A DNA stretch of 64,000 bases from Actinocorallia aurantiaca (GTDB lineage Bacteria; Actinomycetota; Actinomycetes; Streptosporangiales; Streptosporangiaceae): contig NZ_BAAATZ010000012.1 of assembly GCF_039533685.1 (NCBI RefSeq), positions 563,947 to 627,946 of the forward strand. Reading direction: 5' to 3'. Positions 50,917 to 58,336 of the stretch are shown here, piece by piece. Every line of letters begins with the position of its first letter. The first letter of the stretch is position 1. Made by a program: the position numbers and the translations under genes. Under the pieces are notes generated by a model. The model searched no databases. It had not been told where the DNA came from and was given only the letters and a program-made list of their open reading frames with translations.

Positions 50917-51213
50917 TCAGGCCGCGCATTCGGTGCAGATCGGCTCGCCGTTCCTCTCCTTGGCGAGCTGGCTGCGGTGGTGGACCAGGAAGCACCTGCT
51001 GCAGGTGAACTCGTCGGCCTGCTTGGGAACGACCTTGAAGGACAGTTCCTCGTTGGACAGGTCGGCGCCCGGAAGCTCGGCGACCTCGCCGGCGTCCAGG
51101 TCCTCGTCGATGATCCCCGCCGACTTGTCGGTGCGGCGCGCCTGCAGTTCCTGCAGGCTGTCCTCACCCAGGTCGTCGTCGGTCTTGCGTGGGCTGTCGT
51201 AGTCGGTGGCCAT
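50917..51213 (-). CDS. DUF4193 zinc-ribbon protein (Rv2699c-like)
   Basis: 98 residues from ATG 51213 (MATDYDSPRKTDDDLGEDSL). An acidic N-terminal half is followed by a zinc ribbon with CSRC and CTEC pairs about 20 residues apart (FTCSRCFLVHHRSQLA ... PICTEC). DUF4193 is confined to actinobacteria, usually near dut and suhB, and is often essential or growth-relevant; the molecular function is unknown. Here the ValS block and DUF4235 gene separate it from dut. Confidence 0.92.
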   Translation of the reverse strand: MATDYDSPRKTDDDLGEDSLQELQARRTDKSAGIIDEDLDAGEVAELPGADLSNEELSFKVVPKQADEFTCSRCFLVHHRSQLAKERNGEPICTECAA

Positions 51214-51748
51214 CTCTCTCCATCTCCCCCTCACACCCTCGGGGCGCCGCCCTGAGGCTCCGTTCCTCTATATGCACCCCGTCGCGCGGATGTAACGCCC
51301 GAGAGGTCTAACTTGTGCCCGATAGCGGGCGGGAAATACTGTCACGAAATGTGACTCTCGACACACAGGTCGCAATCATGATCTCCGATCGCAGGCGTCC
51401 GAAGACCTCCCGCGACCGGTCTTCCTGCCCGGAAAAGCGGATCGCGCACCGTGGAGTCACCCATGTGAAGCGCTGCCGCGGCGGGGATCATACCTCTAGA
51501 AGACGGCGGGAGGAGTCATGACATGACCACGAGCGACAAAAAACCGCAAGACATTGCCATCTTTGTGGCGAACAACACCGCTTCACTCGCCGTCGCACCA
51601 GAAGAGGCCGGACGAGAAGGGACACAGGTCCCTGGCCTTTGGACGGGACAAAACTCTAGAAAAGCATAGAACCTCGTGCAGCACTCGTACGTCTGACCTA
51701 ACGCGATATCGTCACCGCCTGATGTTCCACTGCCCTGGGAGGGGTCAC
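51214..51748. other. 535-bp region upstream of the Ser/Thr kinase gene
   Basis: AT-richer than its surroundings. It contains promoter space for the DUF4193 gene (minus) and the kinase gene (plus), and two copies of CTCTAGAA (from 51494 and 51654). One small reading frame (51523-51669) has a good ribosome site and is listed separately. No RNA gene could be supported. Confidence 0.4.
51523..51669 (+). CDS. Possible 48-residue small protein
   Basis: ATG 51523 follows GGGAGGAG at a good distance. It reads MTTSDKKPQDIAIFVANN and onward, with no match I recognise. Third positions are unusually AT-rich for this genome (AAA AAA, CAA, ATT, TTT), which argues against a long-established gene. A recently acquired gene or a chance frame are both possible. 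It ends 79 bp before the kinase start. Confidence 0.25.
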   Translation: MTTSDKKPQDIAIFVANNTASLAVAPEEAGREGTQVPGLWTGQNSRKA

Positions 51749-53603
51749 ATGCCGAAGTACGCTCCGCTGGAGCAAGGTGACCCGACCTCACTCGGTTCCT
51801 ACGAGCTGGTCGGACGCCTCGGAGCCGGCGGGCAGGGCGCCGTCTACCTGGGCAGGACCTCGGGCGGCGAGCACGTCGCCATCAAGCTCCTGCACGCTCA
51901 GATGAACGCCGACCCCCAGGCCAGGGCCCGGTTCGTCCGCGAGGTCGCCGCCGCCCAGAAGGTCGAGCCCTTCTGCACCGCCCGCATCATCGAGGCCCAG
52001 GTCGACGGCGAGCAGCCCTACGTCGTCAGCGAGTACATCGACGGGCCCTCCCTGCACGAGCTCGTCGCCACCCAGGGGCCCCGCCCCGCGCAGGAGCTCA
52101 ACCTCCTGGCCATCGGCATGCTGACCGCGCTGGCGGCCATCCACGAGGTCGGCATCGTCCACCGCGACTTCAAGCCCAACAACGTGCTCATCGCCTCCGA
52201 CGGCCCCCGCGTCGTCGACTTCGGCATCGCCCGCACCGTCAACTCCCAGGAGAGCGCGGTCACCGCGACCGGCATGGTCGTGGGCACCCCCGGCTACCTG
52301 GCCCCCGAGCAGCTCACCGGCGCGCCGCTGCAGCCGAGTGTCGACATCTTCGCCTTCGGCGCCACCATGGTCTTCTCCGCGACCGGCCAGTCCCCGTTCG
52401 AGGCCGAGACCCTCCCCGTCATCATCAACCGCATCCTCAACGACGACCCCGACCTGTCCAGGCTGCCGCAGGAGCTGCGCCCGCTGATCGGCCGCTGCCT
52501 GGCCAAGGACCCCGCCCAGCGCCCCTCGGCGCTGGAGGCNNNNNNNNNNNNNCCTGCTGGCGCTGGTGCCGCAGTCCGGCAACGCCGCGGCCACCCCCGG
52601 ACAGCGCGAGGACCTGCTCAACGAGGGAACCCGGATCGCCGCGCAGCTGCCGGCTCCTCCCCCTCCGCGCACCCCCACCCCGGCGCCGTTCGCACCGCCC
52701 TCCCAGCCTCCTCAGCAGCCCTACACGGCCTCCGCGGGCTCCGCCGGCCCCCAGCCGTTCCACCAGCCGGGCCAGCCCCAGCCCGGGCAGTACGGGCAGC
52801 ACGGCCAGCCCGGCACTCCGCCGCCGTTCCAGCAGTCCGGGTTCCAGCCCGGGCTGCAGCACGGGCAGCCGGGCTTCCAGCAGGCCGCCCCGTTCCAGCA
52901 GACGCCTCCGCCCTTCCAGCCCGGCGCCGGTCAGGGGTTCCCGCCCGGACCCGGCACCCCGGGCGCGTTCGCGCCGCCCCCCGGCCCGCCCGCCCGCCGC
53001 TCCAACGGCCCGGCGATCGCCGCGATCGGCTGCGCGGTCCTGCTCATCCTGGTGCTGCTGGTGGCGATCGTGATCATCGCCTCCGACGGCGACGACGACC
53101 CGATCGTCGCGCCCACGAACGCCTACAGCAGCGAGCCGTCCCAGCAGCAGCCGCAGCAGACCCAGCAGCCCCAGAGCTCCGGCGCGACCTGCGACCCGCA
53201 GCCCTCGGACACCACCTTCTGCTCCGACTACGCGGGCACCTGGACCGGCGTGGTCACCCAGGTCAAGCCGAGCAGCGGCCGCTACTCGGTCAAGCTCGTC
53301 ATCCAGGAGGGCGCCTCCACCGGGCAGGTGACCTACTCCAACGCCCCCGGCGCCGAGACCGTCTGGTCGTGCTCGGGCACGCTGACCTTCCTGCACCACA
53401 CCCCCGGCGCCGTCTACAAGACGGTGGTCCGCGAGAACATCACCAGCAAGAACAACGCCAAGTGCGACGACGTCTCGTACAACGAGCTGTTCCCCAAGTC
53501 GTCCAACAAGAACGAGATGTTCTTCACGAACTTCTTCACCCAGGGAGCCGCCGACGCCGGCGGCGACGAGTACAGCTCGATCGGCACTCTGACGAGGCAG
53601 TGA
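51749..53603 (+). CDS. Receptor-type Ser/Thr protein kinase with extracellular beta domain, interrupted by 13 Ns
   Basis: About 613 residues from ATG 51749 (GGGAGGGG site). The kinase domain (about 15-270) has GRLGAGGQGAVYLG, the AIKLL Lys, IVHRDFKPNNVLI, VVDFGIAR and GTPGYLAPEQ, all intact. A Pro/Gln-rich linker, one membrane helix (AIAAIGCAVLLILVLLVAIV) and an extracellular domain of about 110 residues (SDYAGTWTGVVTQVKPSSGR to the C-terminus, with Cys in VWSCSGT and AKCDD) follow. The frame seems to change at the N-run (52540-52552). Removing the Ns gives GAG-GCC-CTG-CTG and restores one frame (ALEALLALVP), so the gene is probably whole. It likely senses an outside signal. The next gene is a copy of its sensor half. 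Confidence 0.88.
52540..52552. other. Assembly N-run (13 N) inside the Ser/Thr kinase gene
   Basis: The frame before and after agrees exactly if the Ns are removed, so the true gap is probably zero or a multiple of three. Confidence 0.75.
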
Positions 53604-53632
53604 GAGCACCGCGGGCTCCGCACCGCCCCCGC

Positions 53633-53640
53633 NNNNNNNN
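53633..53640. other. Assembly N-run (8 N) between kinase and sensor-copy genes
   Basis: Eight Ns lie 30 bp after the kinase stop. The gap is intergenic, so no frame test is possible. Confidence 0.7.
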
Positions 53641-53695
53641 GCCATCGCCTTCCCCCGCCGCCTGCACACAAGCTCATCGCAGATGGGATTCCCCC

Positions 53696-54424
53696 GTGTA
53701 CCAGCCCCCCGGCCCCTCCGGCCCCCCTCCGCCCTTCGGCAACACCCCGCCGCCCTTCGGCGGCGGCACTCCCCCGCCCTTCGGCGGAGCCCCCCAGCCG
53801 TTCGCCCCCGGCCCGCCGCCGCGCAGGTCCAAGGGCCCCGCGATCGCCGCGATCGGCTGCGGCGCCCTGGTCGTCGTCATCGTCCTCGTCGTCGTCCTGA
53901 TGACCATCCTGGACAACGACGAGAAGCGGGTCGTCATCTCCCAGCAGCCGCAGCAGAGCGGGCAGCCGCAGCAGAGCATCCCGCCGCAGAACGCCCCGCC
54001 GGACAACACCCCGGTGACCGGCGGGTTCGGCCCCGACTACGCCGGGACCTGGCAGGGGACGGTCATCCAGACCAAGCCCACCACCAACAAGTACACCGTC
54101 ACGATCGTCATCCAGCAGAACTCCACCACCGGGCAGATCACCTACCAGAACGACCCCGGCGCCGACACGACCTGGTCGTGCACCGGCACCGTCCAGTTCC
54201 TGCACACGACGCCCGGCGCGGACTACAAGTCCGTCGTCCGCGAGCAGATCACCAGCAAGAACAACGCCAAGTGCGACACGTACTCCTACAACGTGCTGTT
54301 CCCCAAGCCCGACAACACCGGCGGCCCCGGTGACGGCATGTTCATCAAGAACTACTTCAGCGAGAGCGTCGCGGACGCCGACAACGACCACAACGCGATC
54401 GGCGAACTGAAGCGGCAGAACTGA
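53696..54424 (+). CDS. Membrane-anchored copy of the kinase sensor domain, without kinase
   Basis: 242 residues from GTG 53696. It has a cytosolic Pro/Gly/Phe-rich repeat (PPPFGG-like, about 1-45), then RRSKGPAIAAIGCGALVVVI and a membrane helix very similar to that of the upstream kinase, a Gln/Pro-rich linker and the same extracellular domain (DYAGTWQGTVIQTKPTTNKY; QITSKNNAKCDTYSYNVLF). Both extracellular cysteines are kept. It is clearly a paralogue of the C-terminal half of the neighbouring kinase, produced by duplication. It could compete with, dimerise with or present the ligand to the kinase. It ends before a 15-bp-stem terminator. Confidence 0.85.
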   Translation: MYQPPGPSGPPPPFGNTPPPFGGGTPPPFGGAPQPFAPGPPPRRSKGPAIAAIGCGALVVVIVLVVVLMTILDNDEKRVVISQQPQQSGQPQQSIPPQNAPPDNTPVTGGFGPDYAGTWQGTVIQTKPTTNKYTVTIVIQQNSTTGQITYQNDPGADTTWSCTGTVQFLHTTPGADYKSVVREQITSKNNAKCDTYSYNVLFPKPDNTGGPGDGMFIKNYFSESVADADNDHNAIGELKRQN

Positions 54425-54448
54425 CGGCGGTACGACCGCCTCATGCCG

Positions 54449-54482
54449 AGGGGCCCCGGGACGACGCCGTCCCGGGGCCCCT
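54449..54482. terminator. Bidirectional terminator, 15-bp perfect stem
   Basis: AGGGGCCCCGGGACG (54449-54463) pairs with 54468-54482 across ACGC. It is shared by the convergent sensor-copy gene and histidine kinase gene. Confidence 0.8.
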
Positions 54483-54496
54483 TTCGTCGGCCCGCG

Positions 54497-55669
54497 TCAC
54501 TGCTGGAGCGGGAGGCGGACCGTGATGATGAGCCCTCCGCCGGGCCTCGGGTTGGCCAGGACGGTGCCGCGGTGCGCGGTCACCACCGAGCGGACGATGG
54601 ACAGCCCCAGGCCCGCCCCCTTGGCCGACTCGATCCTGTCGTTGTTGAGCCGCCGGAACGGCTCGAAGAGCCTGTCGACCTCGTAGGCGGGGATGGTGGG
54701 GCCGGTGTTCTCCACCTGGCACGCGGCGAAACCGTCCAGCTCGCCGGTGCGCACGTAGACCTCGCCTTCCTCCACGTTGTGCTTGAAGGCGTTCTCCACG
54801 AGGTTGGCCACCAGGTGCTCCAGCAGGACCGGGTCCCCGGCCGTCACCGCGGAGGTGAGTTCGGTGTGCAGGGTTACCTCGAGCGGGTTGCCGTCGGCGC
54901 GTTTGCGCATCGAGTCCAGGACGGTCTCGGTGACGTCCTTGAGGTCGACGACCGTGTGCGTGGTGAGTTCCCGTTCGCTGCGGGCCAGCAGCAGCAGCCC
55001 TTCGATGAGCCGCTCGTGCCGGGCGTTGTTGGCCAGCAGGGTCTTGCCCACCGTCAGCAGGTCCGGGGAGACCTCGGGGTCGGTGAGCGCGACCTCCAGC
55101 AGCGTCCGGTTGATCGCCAGCGGGGTGCGCAGCTCGTGCGAGGCGTTGCCGACGAACCGGCGCTGGGAGTCGAAGGCGTCGCCGAGCCGTTCCAGCATGG
55201 CGTCGAACGTGTCGGCCAGTTCCTTGATCTCGTCCTCGGGGCCCTCCAGCGCGATGCGCTCGTGCAGGGTGCTCTCCGACAGGCGGCGCGCCGCGGAGGT
55301 GATGTTCTGCAGCGGCGCCAGGGCCCGGTCGGCGACGACGTAGCCGAGGAACAGGGCCAGCACGCCGACCCCGCCGAGGGCGAAGAGCATGCGCTTGACC
55401 AGCTGGGCCAGCATGATGTGGCGGATGTCGTCGACCGCCACCTTCTTCGTCATGATGCCGCTGCCGGGGTCGAAACTGCGGTATTCGAGGGTCTCGCCCG
55501 GGGGGAGCACCGCGCTGAAGGACTGGCCGACGAACACGTACGTGACCACCATCAGCAGCACGCCGGCGAAGAAGAAGAGCGACCCGTACAGCAGGGTGAG
55601 CCGCATGCGGACGCTGACCCTGCGCGGCAGCTGGCGCAGGTCGGAGATGAGGGTGCCCGGGCCGGTCAC
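54497..55669 (-). CDS. cutS: Two-component sensor histidine kinase (CutS-like)
   Basis: 390 residues from GTG 55669, overlapping the regulator stop by four bases. It has two membrane helices (LTLLYGSLFFFAGVLLMVVT; MLFALGGVGVLALFLGYVVA) around a short extracellular loop of about 60 residues, a HAMP domain, the His box FVGNASHELRTPLAINRTLL, the N box LVENAFKH, and GAGLGLSIVRSVV. Genomic position next to the suhB and ferrochelatase genes matches S. coelicolor cutRS. The extracellular loop here contains no cysteine, although Streptomyces CutS has been described as sensing through an extracellular cysteine pair, so the signal may differ. Confidence 0.85.
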   Translation of the reverse strand: MTGPGTLISDLRQLPRRVSVRMRLTLLYGSLFFFAGVLLMVVTYVFVGQSFSAVLPPGETLEYRSFDPGSGIMTKKVAVDDIRHIMLAQLVKRMLFALGGVGVLALFLGYVVADRALAPLQNITSAARRLSESTLHERIALEGPEDEIKELADTFDAMLERLGDAFDSQRRFVGNASHELRTPLAINRTLLEVALTDPEVSPDLLTVGKTLLANNARHERLIEGLLLLARSERELTTHTVVDLKDVTETVLDSMRKRADGNPLEVTLHTELTSAVTAGDPVLLEHLVANLVENAFKHNVEEGEVYVRTGELDGFAACQVENTGPTIPAYEVDRLFEPFRRLNNDRIESAKGAGLGLSIVRSVVTAHRGTVLANPRPGGGLIITVRLPLQQ

Positions 55670-56319
55670 AGCCGGTACCCCACCCCTGGCACGGTCTCGA
55701 TCACGGGAGGGTCGCCGAGTTTCTTGCGCAGGGTCATCATGGTCACGCGCACCACGTTGGTGAACGGGTCGATGTGCTCGTCCCAGGCCTTCTCCAGCAG
55801 CTGCTCGGAGCTGACGACCACGCCCTCGGCCGCCATCAGCACCTCCAGGACGGCGAACTCCTTGCGGGTCAGCTCCACCGGCCTGCCGTCCCTGGTGACG
55901 GTGAACCTGTTGGGGTCGAGCTCGATGCCGGACCGGGAGAGCACCGGCGGCAGCGGGGTCGCCGAGCGGCGGCCGAGCGCCCGCACCCGGGCGATCAGCT
56001 CCTTGAAGGCGAAGGGCTTGGCCAGGTAGTCGTCGGCGCCCAGGTTGAGGCCGGCCACCCGGTCGTCCAGCTCGCCCGCGGCGGTCAGCATGAGGATCCG
56101 CGCGCCGTAGCGCTCGGTGACGAGCCTGCGGCACACCTCGTCCCCGTGCACCTTCGGCAGGTCTCGGTCGAGCACGACCACGTCGTAGGCGTTCACGGAG
56201 GCACGCTCCAGCGCGCTGGCGCCGTCGTAGGCGATGTCGATCGCCATCGCCTCCCGCCGGAGCCCGGTGGCGATCGCGTCCGCCATCACCCGCTCGTCCT
56301 CCACGACCAGAACTCGCAC
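55666..56319 (-). CDS. cutR: OmpR-type response regulator (CutR-like)
   Basis: 217 residues from GTG 56319 with a GGGGAGAAGAA site. The receiver has the acidic pair VVEDE, phospho-acceptor VVLDRDLPK (Asp near 51), and LAKPF. The C-terminal OmpR winged helix includes LTRKEFAVLEVLMAAEGVVV and VVRVTMMTLRKKLGDPPVIE. It forms an operon with the histidine kinase. The length equals that of Streptomyces CutR. A 12-bp direct repeat (56363-56386) upstream may be its own binding site. Confidence 0.88.
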   Translation of the reverse strand: MRVLVVEDERVMADAIATGLRREAMAIDIAYDGASALERASVNAYDVVVLDRDLPKVHGDEVCRRLVTERYGARILMLTAAGELDDRVAGLNLGADDYLAKPFAFKELIARVRALGRRSATPLPPVLSRSGIELDPNRFTVTRDGRPVELTRKEFAVLEVLMAAEGVVVSSEQLLEKAWDEHIDPFTNVVRVTMMTLRKKLGDPPVIETVPGVGYRL

Positions 56320-56362
56320 TTCTTCTCCCCCTGTTCGTACAGCCGCATCCGTTATGTCACAT

Positions 56363-56386
56363 ACCGGGTAAGTGACCGGTAAGGAG
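56363..56386. promoter_or_regulatory. Direct repeat upstream of the response regulator, candidate autoregulatory site
   Basis: ACCGGGTAAGTG (56363-56374) and ACCGGTAAGGAG (56375-56386) are a head-to-tail repeat about one helical turn apart, the usual site architecture for OmpR-type regulators. It is 44 bp upstream of cutR and 90 bp before the small gene on the other strand. Binding is inferred. Confidence 0.35.
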
Positions 56387-56476
56387 CTCGTGCGAGAATC
56401 CCACTCCGCCCTTGAGAAGTTCAGGTTTAGACCAATGACCCAGGGGTAAAGAGGGTCTGACCCGGAAGGACCACCC

Positions 56477-56653
56477 ATGCGCGAGCTGAACGAGACCATC
56501 CAGCAGCGGCTGACAGACGCCTACGAGTCGCTGCACGCCGCCAAGAAGGACGGCGACGTCTACCTCGCCGACCTCCGCCAGTCCGAGATCGACGAGCTGC
56601 GTAGGATCGCCGCCAACCACGACCTCCCCCCGCAGGCCGGCCAGCCGGTCTAA
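56477..56653 (+). CDS. 58-residue charged helical protein
   Basis: MRELNETIQQRLTDAYESLH, then KDGDVYLADLRQSEIDELRR and IAANHDLPPQAGQPV. The ATG follows GGAAGGA. Codon use is typical for the genome, with G/C in most third positions, so this is very likely a true gene although small. It is predicted to be all-helical with a flexible Pro end. It diverges from cutR and overlaps the end of the suhB-type gene by 4 bp. Function unknown. Confidence 0.7.
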   Translation: MRELNETIQQRLTDAYESLHAAKKDGDVYLADLRQSEIDELRRIAANHDLPPQAGQPV

Positions 56654-57453
56654 TCCCTCAGCGGATCCAGCGGAGCCAGCAGGTCGCGCAGCGGGCCGAA
56701 CAGGTCGGCACCGGCCGCGATCGTCAGCTCCGGCCCGGCGGGCGCCCCGTCCAGTCCCCCGATCCTCCCCCCGGCCTCGGTCACGATCAACCTGCCCGCG
56801 GCGATGTCCCAGAGCTGCACCCCTCGCTCGTAGTACCCGTCCACCAGGCCTGAGGCCACCATGCACAGGTCGATCGCGCAGGCGCCGTTCCTGCGGATGT
56901 CGCGGACGTGCGGCAACACCCCCGCCAGCACCTCCGCCTGCGTGGCGCGCCGGCTCGAGGCGTAGCCGAACCCCGTCGAGATCAGCGCGCCCTCCAGCGG
57001 CACCCCGGTGGCGCAGCGCACCGGCTCGCCGTTGCGGAACGCCCCGCCGCCCTTGACCGCGGTGAACGTCCAACCGCGGCGCGGCACCTCGATCACCGCC
57101 GCGACCGTCTCGCCGTCGTGCTCGGCGGCGATGCTCACCGCCCAGTCCGGCAGGTCGTACAGGTAGTTGACGGTGCCGTCGATCGGGTCGATCACCCAGC
57201 GGACGCCGGAGGAGCCCGCGCTGGCGCCGCCCTCCTCGCCGAGGAAGGCGTCCCGAGGCCGTGCGGCGCCGATCCTCTCCCGGATCAGCCGCTCGGCGGC
57301 CTCGTCCATCTGGGTGACGACGTCGGTGGCGCTGGACTTGACGGCCACCACCTCCGGGCCGGCGGCGGGCCGCTTGTCGATGAGCATCCGCCCCGTCTCG
57401 CGGGCGGTCTCCACCGCCAGGTCCAGCAGCTCCTCGTAGTCGCTCGGGTTCAT
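56650..57453 (-). CDS. suhB: Inositol monophosphatase-family protein (SuhB/Rv2701c-like)
   Basis: 267 residues. Motifs of the Mg-dependent phosphatase superfamily are complete: FLGEEGG, WVIDPIDGTVNYLYDLP, and VQLWDIAAGRLIVTEAGG. It dephosphorylates inositol phosphate or related sugar phosphates. In actinobacteria the gene sits beside the same neighbours (M. tuberculosis suhB, Rv2701c). Inositol is needed for phosphatidylinositol and mycothiol. It starts 1 bp after the ferrochelatase stop, in one operon. Confidence 0.92.
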   Translation of the reverse strand: MNPSDYEELLDLAVETARETGRMLIDKRPAAGPEVVAVKSSATDVVTQMDEAAERLIRERIGAARPRDAFLGEEGGASAGSSGVRWVIDPIDGTVNYLYDLPDWAVSIAAEHDGETVAAVIEVPRRGWTFTAVKGGGAFRNGEPVRCATGVPLEGALISTGFGYASSRRATQAEVLAGVLPHVRDIRRNGACAIDLCMVASGLVDGYYERGVQLWDIAAGRLIVTEAGGRIGGLDGAPAGPELTIAAGADLFGPLRDLLAPLDPLRD

Positions 57454-57454
57454 G

Positions 57455-58327
57455 TCAGGCCCTCTCGAACAGGTCGCGGGCGAGCGGGGCCAGCGCCGCG
57501 CCGGGAGTGGAGGCGCGCACCAGGGTCATACCCAGCTTCTCGGCGGTCTCCCGGGCCTCGACGTCGAGATCGAACTTGACCTCCATGTGGTCGGACACGA
57601 AGCCGATCGGCACCAGGACCACGCTGTCGACGCCCTCCGCGTGCAGCCGCTCCAGGTGGTCGCAGACGTCCGGCTCCAGCCACGGCTGGGAGGGAGGCCC
57701 GCTGCGGCTCTGGTAGACGAGGTCGTAGGGAAGTTCCGAACCGGAGGCCTCGTGCACCCTTCGGGCCACCTCCTTCAGCTCCCGCACGTAGTCCTCGCAG
57801 CCCTGCTGCGACAGCGGCACGCTGTGGGCGGTGAAGACGAGCCGCGCCCCCGGAGCCTGGGCGAGGGCGGCCCTGGTGTTCTCGACGAACGGCCCGAGGA
57901 AGCCCGGCTCCAGGCAGTAGACCGGCAGCTTGGTGATCTCGGGCGCGTCCGGGACGGCGGCCCGTGCGCGGGCGATGTCCTCCAGGTACTGGCCGCTGGA
58001 GGAGTACCCGTCGTAGGCGGAGGTGACGAACGCGGCCGCCGAGCGGACGCCGTCCGCCTTCATCCGGGCGACGGTGTCCTCCAGGTAGGGGGGCCAGTTG
58101 CGGTTGCCCCAGTACACCGGGACGTCGACCAGCTCCTCGATGGAGCTCTTCAGCTCGCGGCAGAGCTCGTTGATCGGGCTGACCCCGCCGAAGAGGTGGT
58201 AGTGCTCGGCCACCTCTTCCAGCCTCTCCCTCGGCACGTTCCGGCCCCTGGTGACGTTCTCCAGGAAGGGCATGACGTCCTCGGGGCCCTCCGGCCCTCC
58301 GAACGAGATCAACAGCAGCGCGTCCAT
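57455..58327 (-). CDS. hemH: Ferrochelatase (coproporphyrin-type)
   Basis: 290 residues, somewhat short for the family. N-terminal LLLISFGGPEGPEDVMPFLE, the metal-centre VYWGNRNWPPYLEDT, catalytic His in LVFTAHSVP, and the conserved second region YDLVYQSRSGPPSQPWLEP followed by VVLVPIGFVSDHMEVKFDLD are all present. Actinobacteria use the coproporphyrin-dependent haem route, so the product is probably iron-coproporphyrin (CpfC function). No cysteine cluster for a [2Fe-2S] centre is seen in the C-terminal part. It is 10 bp after the transglycosylase stop and precedes the suhB-type gene. Confidence 0.92.
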   Translation of the reverse strand: MDALLLISFGGPEGPEDVMPFLENVTRGRNVPRERLEEVAEHYHLFGGVSPINELCRELKSSIEELVDVPVYWGNRNWPPYLEDTVARMKADGVRSAAAFVTSAYDGYSSSGQYLEDIARARAAVPDAPEITKLPVYCLEPGFLGPFVENTRAALAQAPGARLVFTAHSVPLSQQGCEDYVRELKEVARRVHEASGSELPYDLVYQSRSGPPSQPWLEPDVCDHLERLHAEGVDSVVLVPIGFVSDHMEVKFDLDVEARETAEKLGMTLVRASTPGAALAPLARDLFERA

Positions 58328-58336
58328 GCCCTCAGC

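Noticed and set aside
51749..53603. Truncated kinase and separate membrane protein
   Set aside because: The break coincides with 13 Ns. Removing them joins the two parts in one frame, giving a normal receptor kinase architecture.
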